This document shows, in pieces, positions 1 to 5,988 of a stretch of DNA of 9,398 bases. The notes beneath the pieces are model-generated. The model had not been told where the DNA came from and made no database searches. It saw only the letters and a program-made list of their open reading frames with translations. Position 1 is the stretch's first letter, and every line of letters begins with the position of its first letter. This DNA comes from Holophagaceae bacterium UBA706 (GTDB taxonomy: Bacteria > Acidobacteriota > Holophagae > Holophagales > Holophagaceae): NCBI GenBank assembly GCA_002298155.1, contig DBME01000189.1, positions 1-9,398 of the forward strand, in the 5' to 3' direction. The position numbers and the translations under genes are program-made.

Positions 1-387
1 GAGCCGGGCCGCGATGCGGTCCAGCCAGGCGGGGCCATAGGGACGCAGGTTGGGGCCGAAGCCGCTGCGGTTCGGCAGGTCCTTCCTGAGGTTTTCCAGG
101 ACCTTGGCCTGGAGGGCATCGGCCTCGGCGCCCCGCGTGGCGACGGGAAAGGCCGGGTCCCAGGGCTCCAGGAAGCGCCGGCGGAATTCCGCGGCCCGGT
201 CCCGCTGGAAGGCCGCGCTGAAGAGACGCTCCTCCCCCGCGCCCTCCAGCCAAGGGGCGTCCAGCCCCTGGTAGAGCTCCGTGGGAAACAGGCGGTTGCG
301 CTCAGTTCCCTGGGCGCCGGCATGGGTCACGGACAGGAGCGCCGCCAGCAGGACGCACAGCGGACGGAAGCGTGGCGGGACCTTCAC
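1..387 (-). CDS. Secreted protein resembling N-terminal domain of NlpC/P60-SH3 peptidases (partial)
   Basis: Only the first 129 codons are in the window; the reading frame runs off the left edge. The start is a GTG at 387-385, chosen because GGGGAG lies about six bases upstream and no in-frame start sits further up. Residues 1-26 form a Sec signal peptide: basic MKVPPRFR, hydrophobic LCVLLAALLSV, then HAGAQ as a likely cleavage region. The mature part has FRRRFLEPW at about residues 67-75 and GFGPNLRPYGPAWLDRI near 109-125. An F-x-x-P-W element followed by G-x-x-x-NL-x-P and a W is what I recall of the N-terminal stabilising domain in front of SH3 and NlpC/P60 domains of secreted murein endopeptidases. 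The SH3 and catalytic Cys/His domains, if present, would lie outside the window, so enzymatic function is inferred. The gene is divergent from the GNAT operon. Confidence 0.6.
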   Translation of the reverse strand, partial: MKVPPRFRPLCVLLAALLSVTHAGAQGTERNRLFPTELYQGLDAPWLEGAGEERLFSAAFQRDRAAEFRRRFLEPWDPAFPVATRGAEADALQAKVLENLRKDLPNRSGFGPNLRPYGPAWLDRIAARL

Positions 388-463
388 CTGGATCTCCCCG
401 CCTGGCGGTGCGTTGCTGGAATGTTCAAGGAAACGGCTCCAAGGGGCGGGAAGCCCTATTGCT

Positions 464-491
464 AATTTATTAATTCCCGGAACCTCGGCAA
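464..491 (-). promoter_or_regulatory. Candidate sigma70-like promoter for the leftward secreted-protein gene
   Basis: On the minus strand, TTGCCG (complement of 486-491) and TAAATT (complement of 464-469) are separated by 16 bases. Each matches the sigma70 consensus at four of six positions. The -10 lies in the only AT-rich patch of this intergenic gap, and transcription would start about 70 bases before the GTG at 387. The same spacing is seen in the candidate at 5961-5988. This is a motif match only. Confidence 0.35.
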
Positions 492-522
492 GGGCACCAG
501 CCCGCCGGACCCCCTAAACGTC

Positions 523-531
523 TGGTACCAT
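523..531 (+). promoter_or_regulatory. Possible extended -10 element for the GNAT operon
   Basis: TGGTACCAT contains a TGn extension followed by TACCAT, which matches TATAAT at four positions. No recognisable -35 lies 16-18 bases upstream. Transcription would start about 35 bases before the ATG at 572. The element overlaps an in-frame ATG at 530, which would then be too close to the transcript start to be used; this supports the ATG at 572. The call is weak. Confidence 0.22.
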
Positions 532-571
532 GGGAGAAAGCCTTCGTAGCCGCGCCTATCCTGGAGCATCC

Positions 572-1051
572 ATGACCATCCGCACCGCCACCGCCCAGGA
601 CGCCCGGGCCATCGCCGATCTGGCCATCGCCTTCCGGAACCACCTGCAACGCGCGGTGCCCACCCAGGCCCAGTTCGAGGCGAGCGTCGCCACCCTCCTC
701 GCATCGCCGGACGCCCGGTTCTTCCTGGCGGAACGGGATGGGCGCCCCGTGGGCTACGTGCTTCAGCGGTACCGCTACTCCATGTGGGCCTCGGGCATGG
801 AGGCGACCATCGAGGACCTCTACGTGGACCCCGCCGCACGCCAGGGCGGCCTCGGCCGGGCCCTCATCGAATGCGCCGTGGCCGCGGCGGAGGCCCTCCC
901 CTGCACCACCGTCTGCCTGGACACCAACGAGTTCAACGCCTCGTCCACGGCCATCTACCGGCGGCTGGGCTTCGACGCCTTCTCCAAGCGCTGGAACGGC
1001 AGGCAGCTGTTCTACCGCCTGGCCCTTCCGCGGAATCCGGAGGCCCCATGA
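572..1051 (+). CDS. GNAT family N-acetyltransferase
   Basis: A 159-residue single-domain GNAT protein, expected to move an acetyl group from acetyl-CoA to an amine of an unknown substrate in the cytosol. Motif A, the pyrophosphate-binding loop, is RQGGLGRAL at residues 90-98, preceded by the strand EDLYVDP (81-87). Motif B is seen as LDTNEFNASSTAIYRRLGF (116-134), where the N...A..Y..LGF pattern is typical. The frame could open at 530, but ATG 572 is preferred: GGAG lies five bases upstream, and the protein then begins MTIRTATAQDA, a standard GNAT first strand. Its stop overlaps the next start (ATGA at 1048-1051), so it is probably translationally coupled to the ACT-domain gene. The substrate cannot be read from the sequence. 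Confidence 0.88.
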   Translation: MTIRTATAQDARAIADLAIAFRNHLQRAVPTQAQFEASVATLLASPDARFFLAERDGRPVGYVLQRYRYSMWASGMEATIEDLYVDPAARQGGLGRALIECAVAAAEALPCTTVCLDTNEFNASSTAIYRRLGFDAFSKRWNGRQLFYRLALPRNPEAP

Positions 1052-1467
1052 CGCGGCGCACCGCGCTTGAAGGGCTCCTGCAGGCCATGGAGCCGGTGCT
1101 CCAGGACGGCATCTGGGTGTTCGCCGTGCTTCCCCACGGCACCGATCCCGCGGCCCTGGCGCCCGTCGCCACCATGCGGGAGGAGGAGGGAATCACCGTC
1201 GTGATCGAGGAGGCGCGGGCCCTGGAGCATGGGCTGCAGGTGCTTTTCAGGGCGGCGTGGATCACCTTGCGCGTCCATTCCGAGCTCACCGCGGTGGGGC
1301 TGACGGCGGCCTTCGCCGGGGAGTTGGCGCGGGCGGGCATCGGCTGCAACGTCGTGGCCGGCGCCTTCCATGACCACATCTTCGTGCCCGTGGCCCAGGC
1401 GCAGGCGGCCTTGGCCGCCTTGCGGAGCCTGCAGCGCCGTGCCCAGGAATCCGGCGCGAAGGAGTAG
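1048..1467 (+). CDS. ACT domain-containing protein (COG3602 / DUF2241 type)
   Basis: A 139-residue cytosolic protein matching what I know of the COG3602 family, which has two tandem ACT-like folds. The first half carries VFAVLPHG (24-31) and the conserved MREEEGITVVIEE (43-55). The second half carries WITLRVHSELTAVGLTAA (71-88), then AGIGCNVVAGAFHDHIFVPV (96-115), the family's signature ending. Such small ACT proteins are presumed amino-acid or ligand sensors, but no reaction is established. The start is the ATG inside ATGA, overlapping the GNAT stop by four bases; the longer frame opening at 784 is only an extension inside the GNAT gene. Pairing with a GNAT enzyme suggests a shared small-molecule ligand, which is inference. 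Confidence 0.85.
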   Translation: MTRRTALEGLLQAMEPVLQDGIWVFAVLPHGTDPAALAPVATMREEEGITVVIEEARALEHGLQVLFRAAWITLRVHSELTAVGLTAAFAGELARAGIGCNVVAGAFHDHIFVPVAQAQAALAALRSLQRRAQESGAKE

Positions 1468-1475
1468 GATTCATC

Positions 1476-2009
1476 ATGGTTCCGGTTCTGATGCTCTTCC
1501 TGCTGCCCGTCGGAGGCGGAATTCCCGCGGGGGTTCTCCTGGCCCGCGCCCACGGCCTGGGCTGGCCGGTGACGGCCCTCCTGTATTTCGTCTCGGACGT
1601 GATCCTGGCCATCGTCTTCGAGCCCATCCTCCGGCTCCTGGTGGCGCTGGCGACGCGGGTGGCCTCGCTGCGGCGTTTCGGCGCCGCCATGAAGATGGCC
1701 ATGGACCAGAGCATCGCCCTCTACGGGGGCGCAGGGGCCGGGCCCTTCGCCCTGGTGCTCATCGCCTTCGGCGTGGACCCCATGACCGGGCGCGCCTCGG
1801 CCATGGCGGCGGGCCACGGGTTCGTGGCGGGCTGGGCCTTCGCCATCGCCGGCGACATGCTCTACTACGCCGTCATCGCCGTCATCACCCTGCGCCTGAA
1901 CACCTACATCCACAGCCCTCAGACCACGGTTTTCATCATGCTGGCCGCCATGGTCCTGGTGCCCATCCTGGTGCGCCGGTTGAGGAACCGCTGGGAGGCC
2001 CGGACCTAG
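1476..2009 (+). CDS. Small integral membrane protein (possible small multidrug-export-like family)
   Basis: A 177-residue protein that is almost all membrane helix. Hydrophobic stretches lie at about residues 1-24, 31-58, 86-101, 114-140 and 151-167, giving four or five crossings, and it ends in a basic tail (RRLRNRWEART). The first stretch has LLPVGGGIPAGVLLARAHG, whose proline and small glycine loop recalls the Sm_multidrug_ex family (PF06695), although the usual acidic residue near that loop is not obvious. The start ATG is eight bases after the ACT-gene stop; AAGGAG about eleven bases or AGGA six bases upstream serves as ribosome site. The next gene starts one base after its stop, so it lies within an operon. 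No transport substrate can be inferred; an unnamed conserved membrane protein is the safe reading. Confidence 0.78.
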   Translation: MVPVLMLFLLPVGGGIPAGVLLARAHGLGWPVTALLYFVSDVILAIVFEPILRLLVALATRVASLRRFGAAMKMAMDQSIALYGGAGAGPFALVLIAFGVDPMTGRASAMAAGHGFVAGWAFAIAGDMLYYAVIAVITLRLNTYIHSPQTTVFIMLAAMVLVPILVRRLRNRWEART

Positions 2010-2010
2010 T

Positions 2011-2610
2011 ATGGCCATCCTCCCTTACGCCCTCGCAGCGATCCTCTGCCTCCCGTCCCCGGGTGCGGAAGCCTCCCTGGCAGGCCTGCCCCTGGCCCGG
2101 GAACGCCTGCGGCAGGCGGCTCTGGCGGCCCAGGTTCCCTTCCCCCTTGCCAGCCCGGAACTGCGCGTCCAGAAGCGCGCCCACCGCATGGAACTCTGGT
2201 CCGGCGGGCGCCGGGTCAAGGTCTATGCTGCGGGCCTGAGCGTCAACGGCCTGGCCGACAAGGTGCGCTCCGGCGACCACCTCACGCCGGAGGGGCGGTT
2301 CCACATCTGCACCCGCAGCTCCCAGAGCGCCTACCACCTGTTCCTGGGCATCAGCTACCCCAATCGGGCCGCGGCGGAACGGGGTCTGCGCTCCAAGCTC
2401 ATCGGCCGGCGGGAGTACGAATCGATCATCCGGGCGGACCAGCGCAACGGCTGCCCACCCTGGGATACCGGCCTGGGAGGCACCGTGGGGATCCACGGCC
2501 ACGGCGCGTCCGCGGACTGGACCTGGGGCTGCGTGGCGCTGGAGGACGCCGATGTGGACGAGATCTGGGTGGCCTGCCCTCTGGGCACGCCGATCCTGAT
2601 CGAGCCGTGA
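2011..2610 (+). CDS. Secreted L,D-transpeptidase family protein (YkuD domain, YafK-like)
   Basis: A 199-residue protein with a hydrophobic N-terminus and a probable signal cleavage after AEA (residues 19-21), so it should act in the periplasm. The YkuD domain runs from LRVQKRAHRMELW (51-63) through the SGDHLTPEGRFHI segment (87-99) and YHLFLGISYPN (108-118) to the catalytic block IHGHG (161-165) and TWGCVAL (171-177). The nucleophile is predicted to be Cys174, with His162 and/or His164 as base. GISYPN and TPEG are shared with YafK-type enzymes, and the canonical Arg after the GC is Ala here, as is common in that branch. Such proteins make or cut meso-diaminopimelate crosslinks or attach lipoproteins to murein; which of these applies is not visible. 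Between the catalytic parts, residues 129-150 look like an insert. It is the last gene of the run that begins at 572. Confidence 0.87.
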   Translation: MAILPYALAAILCLPSPGAEASLAGLPLARERLRQAALAAQVPFPLASPELRVQKRAHRMELWSGGRRVKVYAAGLSVNGLADKVRSGDHLTPEGRFHICTRSSQSAYHLFLGISYPNRAAAERGLRSKLIGRREYESIIRADQRNGCPPWDTGLGGTVGIHGHGASADWTWGCVALEDADVDEIWVACPLGTPILIEP

Positions 2611-2634
2611 GCCACGAAACGGGGGGACCCGCGC

Positions 2635-2718
2635 GTGTTTGAGACCGCCGCGAATCTTGCCGCCATCTGCCTGGCCCTCGCCCCAAGGCTCGTGGGCCTG
2701 CTGCGAGGCTGCCTGTGA
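2635..2718 (+). CDS. Possible 27-residue small ORF in the gap after the L,D-transpeptidase gene
   Basis: A GTG at 2635 opens a short frame encoding MFETAANLAAICLALAPRLV and seven more residues. A G-run (GGGGGGA) lies about eight bases upstream. The peptide would be amphipathic to hydrophobic, like small membrane peptides. Codon choice is as GC-rich as in the neighbours, so composition gives no support, and random frames of this size are common here. Apart from this, the 154-base gap 2611-2764 shows no tRNA or terminator that I can recognise. Confidence 0.15.
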   Translation: MFETAANLAAICLALAPRLVGLLRGCL

Positions 2719-2764
2719 ACCGCCACAACCGTGGGATGATTACGAAACCAACCCATGAGGTCCC

Positions 2765-3316
2765 ATGGCGGAAAACGATGGTTTTCTCTATGAGCTGATC
2801 CACGATCATGGCCGGAGCCTGCTCGTCGCGGGGCTCGCCCTGGCCCTGGGCCTCTATGGCCTCAGCGTGTGGCTGCGCCCGGTCCAGCTCCAGGAGCTGC
2901 CCCTCAAGGACGCCTCCGGAGGTACCGTCAGCCTCGCCGACCTCCACCAGGGGAGGCCCCGGCTGGTGCTGGTCTTCCTGGTGCCGGGAGACCCGGTGAC
3001 AACCTTCGCCCTGGACAAGCTCAGGCCCCTGGCCGCTGGCGACATGGCCGTGGCGGGCCTCGTCATGGGCACCCAGACCGAGGCCCAGGCCTTCCGGCAG
3101 CAGGCGGATCTGCCCTTCCCCGTCCACGGGCTGAAGGACGTGGCGGATCCTTTCGCGGTGCAGGATTTCATCAAGAAGATCGGCTTCTCGACCATCGCCT
3201 ATGCCGGCGTCTACAGCGGCACCGTGGTCGTCCTGGACAACCGCAACCGCATCCTCCTCAAACTGGAGAAGGAGGAGATCCGGGAACTGGATCGACGACT
3301 CGCGAAGCTGCGTTGA
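2765..3316 (+). CDS. Membrane-anchored thioredoxin-fold-like protein lacking all cysteines
   Basis: A 183-residue protein with a short cytosolic head, one membrane segment at about residues 18-37 (LLVAGLALALGLYGLSVWL) and a periplasmic domain. The domain layout follows AhpC/TSA or TlpA-like proteins: LPLKDASGGTVSLADL (46-60), the strand RLVLVFLVPGDP (66-77) where a redox CxxC or peroxidatic Cys would follow, then helices, and a late strand pair GTVVVLDNRNRIL (152-164). There is no cysteine anywhere and no clear cis-Pro loop, so it cannot do thiol chemistry; a binding or structural role is more likely. GAGG four bases upstream supports the ATG at 2765. It is separated from the L,D-transpeptidase by about 150 bases and converges with the PBP gene. 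The fold assignment is by pattern only. Confidence 0.72.
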   Translation: MAENDGFLYELIHDHGRSLLVAGLALALGLYGLSVWLRPVQLQELPLKDASGGTVSLADLHQGRPRLVLVFLVPGDPVTTFALDKLRPLAAGDMAVAGLVMGTQTEAQAFRQQADLPFPVHGLKDVADPFAVQDFIKKIGFSTIAYAGVYSGTVVVLDNRNRILLKLEKEEIRELDRRLAKLR

Positions 3317-3382
3317 CCGTTCCGGGAAAGCCGGCGCTGCCTGCACGACGACATCGCGGGGACCTGGGTGGTGCGCGCCTGA

Positions 3383-5314
3383 TCAGGGCGTGACGGGCGC
3401 CGGATGGCGGGGGCAGGGCTCCACGGGCTGGGTCCCCTCCACGTAGTTCTCCTCGCGCTTGACGGGGCACGCCTCGGTGGCCAGCATCCCGGTGGCCGGA
3501 TCGATGGTGACGGTCACGACGCCCTCGGGCCGCGCGAATTCCACCTCGGGCCGTGAGGCCAGGGCGCGGGTCATGAAGCGTTCCCAGATGGGCGCGGCCA
3601 CGGCGCCCCCCGTGAAGCCGCGGCCGCCGGGGCGTGGGCGGTCGGCGCCCACCCACAGGCCGGTGATGAGGCCGGGGGTGTAGCCCACGAACCACGCGTC
3701 CTGGCCGTCGTCGGTGGTGCCGGTCTTGCCGGCGGCGGCGTGGGCCTTGCCGAAGGGCGCCAGGGCATGGGCGGTGCCGTAGGCCAGGACGTCCTGGAGC
3801 ATGGAGGTGGTCACGAAGGCCACGGCCGGCGAGACCACCGGGGTCAGGACCGGCGGGATCTCCGTGACGGCGCCGGTGCGGCGGTCGCGGATGCGCAGGA
3901 TGGTGCGGGCCTCGGCCCGGGTTCCGCCGGCGGCGAAGGACGTGTAGGTCTGCACCAGGTCCTTCAGGGTGACCTCGTCGGCCCCCAGGGCCAGGGAGAG
4001 GCCGCTCTTCGCCTTCAGCGTGAGGCCCATGCGGCCCGCGAAGTCCACGAAGTACGGCACGCCGACGCTCTCCAGCACCTTCACGGCGATGATGTTGTCC
4101 GAGTGGGCCAGGGCTTCGCGCAGGGAGATCTCCCCGAACTGCTCGCCGCCGTAGTTGAGGGGCTTCCAGACGTTGCCGCCGCCCCAGTCGTAGGCGACGG
4201 GCTCGTCGGACCAGATGCTGCCGGCGGTGACGCCCTTCTCCAGCGCCGCCGCGAAGAGCACCGGCTTGATGGCGGAGCCCGGCTGGCGCAGGGAGTTGAA
4301 GGCGCGGTTGACCCCGTCGGCGTTCCCTTCCAGCCCTCCCACCGCGGCCAGCACGTCGCCGGTGGCGGGATCCATGCACACCAGGGCTCCCTGCAGGTCC
4401 TTGGCCACGCGGCGGACGCCGTCCCGGAGGATCTGCTCGGCCTGGCGCTGCAGGTCCAGGTCCACGGCCGCGGTGATCTCCAGCCCGCCCCATTCCAGGA
4501 TGTCGGGGCCGAAGCGCTCCAGGAGCTGGGCCCGGATGCGGGCCAGGTAGTGGGGGGCCTGGCCCGGCGGCAGGGCGACGGCGGGATGCGCCATGAGGGC
4601 CTGGCGCTGGCCGCCCGTGATCAGGTCGAGCTCCTCCATGCGCTTGAGCACCACGTCGCGGCGCCCGGCGGTGTCCTCGGGGCGGCCCAGGGGGTTGTAG
4701 CGGCCGGGGTTCTTGGGGACGCCGGCCAGGGCCAGGCACTCGGCCTCGGAGAGTTCCTCGGGGGCTTTGTTGAAATAGAGGCGGCTGGCCTGGGCGATGC
4801 CCCAGGCGCCGTTGCCGAAATAGATCTCGTTGAAGTACATCTCCAGGATCTGGGCCTTGGTGTGGGTCTTCTCGAACTCCACGGCCATGCGGGCCTCCTG
4901 AACCTTGCGGTCCAGGGACTTCTCGCCGGTGAGGTACTTGTTCTTCATGAGCTGCTGGGTGATGGTGGAGCCGCCTTCCGCCGCCCTGCCCTTCACCACG
5001 TTGTGCATGAAGGCCCGCGCGATGCCGCGGATGTCCAGGGCGCCGTGCTCGTAGAACCGCGGGTCCTCCACGGCCAGCAGCGCCCGCTGCAGAAAGGCGG
5101 GAACGCGGTCCAGGGTCACCGCGTACCGCTTCTGAGGCATGAGGCGGCCGACAAAGCGGCCCTTGGCGTCCAGGACGGTGATGGGCGTGGCGCCGCGGGG
5201 CAGCGGCGGATAGGTCGTGTCCTGGGCCCGGCCGGTCACTCCCAGCATCAGGACGGCCAGCAGGAGGACGCGGCGGACCGGCGAAGGAAGGGATATGCGG
5301 CTGGGAAGGACCAT
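3383..5314 (-). CDS. Class A penicillin-binding protein (PBP1A-like transglycosylase/transpeptidase)
   Basis: A 643-residue bifunctional murein synthase. The GT51 glycosyltransferase spans about residues 55-225, with AVEDPRFYEHGALD (81-94, catalytic Glu83), GGSTITQQLMKN (114-125), RKVQEAR (136-142, second Glu140) and ILEMYFNEIYFGNGAWGI (156-173). The transpeptidase domain carries SxxK as SAIK (Ser347, Lys350), SxN as SDN (405-407) and KTG at 530-532. The C-terminus has two Cys (616, 634) around the EGTQPVEPC tail seen in related enzymes. It is compact, with no OB-like insert evident. The N-terminal hydrophobic run (17-27) is short and followed by GRAQD, so it may be a cleavable signal rather than an anchor. 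The start ATG lies 17 bases after the JAMM-like gene stop with no clear ribosome site, suggesting coupling to that gene. Confidence 0.95.
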   Translation of the reverse strand: MVLPSRISLPSPVRRVLLLAVLMLGVTGRAQDTTYPPLPRGATPITVLDAKGRFVGRLMPQKRYAVTLDRVPAFLQRALLAVEDPRFYEHGALDIRGIARAFMHNVVKGRAAEGGSTITQQLMKNKYLTGEKSLDRKVQEARMAVEFEKTHTKAQILEMYFNEIYFGNGAWGIAQASRLYFNKAPEELSEAECLALAGVPKNPGRYNPLGRPEDTAGRRDVVLKRMEELDLITGGQRQALMAHPAVALPPGQAPHYLARIRAQLLERFGPDILEWGGLEITAAVDLDLQRQAEQILRDGVRRVAKDLQGALVCMDPATGDVLAAVGGLEGNADGVNRAFNSLRQPGSAIKPVLFAAALEKGVTAGSIWSDEPVAYDWGGGNVWKPLNYGGEQFGEISLREALAHSDNIIAVKVLESVGVPYFVDFAGRMGLTLKAKSGLSLALGADEVTLKDLVQTYTSFAAGGTRAEARTILRIRDRRTGAVTEIPPVLTPVVSPAVAFVTTSMLQDVLAYGTAHALAPFGKAHAAAGKTGTTDDGQDAWFVGYTPGLITGLWVGADRPRPGGRGFTGGAVAAPIWERFMTRALASRPEVEFARPEGVVTVTIDPATGMLATEACPVKREENYVEGTQPVEPCPRHPAPVTP

Positions 5315-5331
5315 CCAAGAAGATTAACCGA

Positions 5332-5922
5332 TCAATCCAGCCAGTCCACGCCCCGCCTCGGCCGGTGGGGGAGGCTCGCCAGCGCCGCCCGGTCGCCAGG
5401 ATCGATGTCCCGGCGGGCCTTGAAGGCCAGGAGCCGGCCCCCGTTGTTGATGAGATACAGATGGCGGTAGGTGCCATCGGCGTTCTTGAAGCGGGAGGCG
5501 GTGGCCACGTCGACCCGCGAGGGCCCCGCCCCCTCCGGGGAGCGGGTGGGATGACTGTGCATGAGCGTGTAGATGCGGATCCGCTCCGTCTCCGCGACGG
5601 GGCACCGGGCCTGGTGGCGGTGGCAGCCGTCCGCGGTGGCCAGGAACGTGGCCTTGAGCCAGGGCGTGTGGAAGAAGATCGTCCGGCCGCTGCCGGGGTC
5701 CTCAAAGGTGCAGAGGTAGGTGAAGTATTCGTCCACGGACGGATCGATGCGCCCGGCCGCCACCTCCCGGCGGAACTCCCGGTAGGCGTGGTCGCGGGCC
5801 TGCAGCACGCCCGCGAACCCGCGCTTGGCGTGGTAGTAGGGATCCTGCCCGCAGGCCTCCCACAGGGAGCCCCCCGGGGCGGGCGCGGTGAGGGGAGGCG
5901 GCGGCGGATGGCTCGGGGGCAC
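5332..5922 (-). CDS. JAMM/DUF4329-like putative metalloprotein encoded upstream of the PBP
   Basis: A 196-residue protein I do not recognise as a named family. Its clearest signal is MHSHP (121-125) followed by PSRVD (134-138): H122-x-H124-x10-S135-xx-D138, the metal-binding signature of JAMM/MPN proteins, with a spacer slightly longer than usual. After it come LYLINNGGRLLAF (155-167), like the strand after the Asp in JAMM and DUF4329 proteins. The required upstream Glu is not certain; Glu74 is a candidate. The N-terminus is proline-rich with no signal peptide, so the protein looks cytosolic unless exported otherwise. The GTG start at 5922 has AGGA five bases upstream; that ribosome site lies in a strong inverted repeat. 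The PBP follows 17 bases after the stop. A deubiquitinase-like, amidase or toxin-like role would be speculation. Confidence 0.7.
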   Translation of the reverse strand: MPPSHPPPPPLTAPAPGGSLWEACGQDPYYHAKRGFAGVLQARDHAYREFRREVAAGRIDPSVDEYFTYLCTFEDPGSGRTIFFHTPWLKATFLATADGCHRHQARCPVAETERIRIYTLMHSHPTRSPEGAGPSRVDVATASRFKNADGTYRHLYLINNGGRLLAFKARRDIDPGDRAALASLPHRPRRGVDWLD

Positions 5923-5925
5923 GGG

Positions 5926-5962
5926 ATTCCTGGGGCACGGCCGGGCGCCATGCTCCAGGAAT
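5926..5962 (-). promoter_or_regulatory. Near-perfect inverted repeat covering the ribosome site of the JAMM-like gene
   Basis: Arms 5926-5941 and 5947-5962 are 16 bases each and match at 14 positions, with a five-base loop (5942-5946). In minus-strand RNA the two exceptions are an A-C mismatch and a U-G wobble, so the stem is nearly continuous. The 3' arm includes AGGA (complement of 5928-5931), the Shine-Dalgarno of the GTG at 5922, paired with UCCU in the 5' arm. No U-tract follows in either direction, so it is not a standard terminator. The stop codon of the upstream gene (5974-5972) lies ten bases before the stem, close enough for a terminating ribosome to open it. The outer arm overlaps the candidate -10 box. 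Confidence 0.65.
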
Positions 5963-5988
5963 AATTAGCTATTAATACGCTCCGTCAA
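5961..5988 (-). promoter_or_regulatory. Candidate sigma70-like promoter for the JAMM-like/PBP unit
   Basis: On the minus strand TTGACG (complement of 5983-5988; five of six to consensus) and AATTAT (complement of 5961-5966; four of six) are 16 bases apart. The -10 sits in an AT-rich island, and the -35 lies within the last codons of the upstream gene. Transcription would begin near 5954, about 32 bases before the GTG. Such a transcript would lack the first half of the inverted repeat's 5' arm, leaving the ribosome site free. Confidence 0.42.

Noticed and set aside
530..571. Upstream in-frame ATG of the GNAT gene that would add 14 residues
   Set aside because: The extension has no ribosome site and precedes the normal first GNAT strand. 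The ATG at 572 has GGAG at good spacing.
1434..1457. Six-base GCGCCG/CGGCGC inverted repeat with a core resembling part of the 5926-5962 repeat
   Set aside because: It lies within the coding end of the ACT-domain gene and the arms are short and GC-only. The shared GTGCC/CAGGAATCC stretch is most likely coincidence.
933..2018. A 361-codon minus-strand frame opposite the GNAT, ACT and membrane-protein genes
   Set aside because: It is rich in His, Gly and Asp of the kind produced by antisense reading of GC-rich codons, and the plus strand has recognisable families throughout.
3317..3382. Search for a bidirectional terminator between the convergent Cys-free protein and PBP genes
   Set aside because: No stable GC stem followed by a T-run was found on either strand.
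3378..3387. Perfect ten-base palindrome CCTGATCAGG at the end of the PBP gene, considered as a terminator or operator
   Set aside because: A palindrome of this length is expected several times by chance in a window of this size. It has no loop or T-run and lies across the stop codon.
3740..5470. A 576-codon open frame on the plus strand opposite the PBP gene
   Set aside because: It is a low-complexity Gly/Val/Ala/Gln/His translation with no motifs and lies antisense to a well-supported PBP. The same applies to 6026-7324 (plus) and 8261-9367 (minus).
3258..5951. An 897-codon open frame on the minus strand spanning the JAMM-like and PBP genes in another frame
   Set aside because: The translation is dominated by Pro, Arg, Gly and Ala with no domain pattern, while the overlapping frames carry complete GT51, transpeptidase and JAMM-like motifs. 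It results from high GC removing stop codons.
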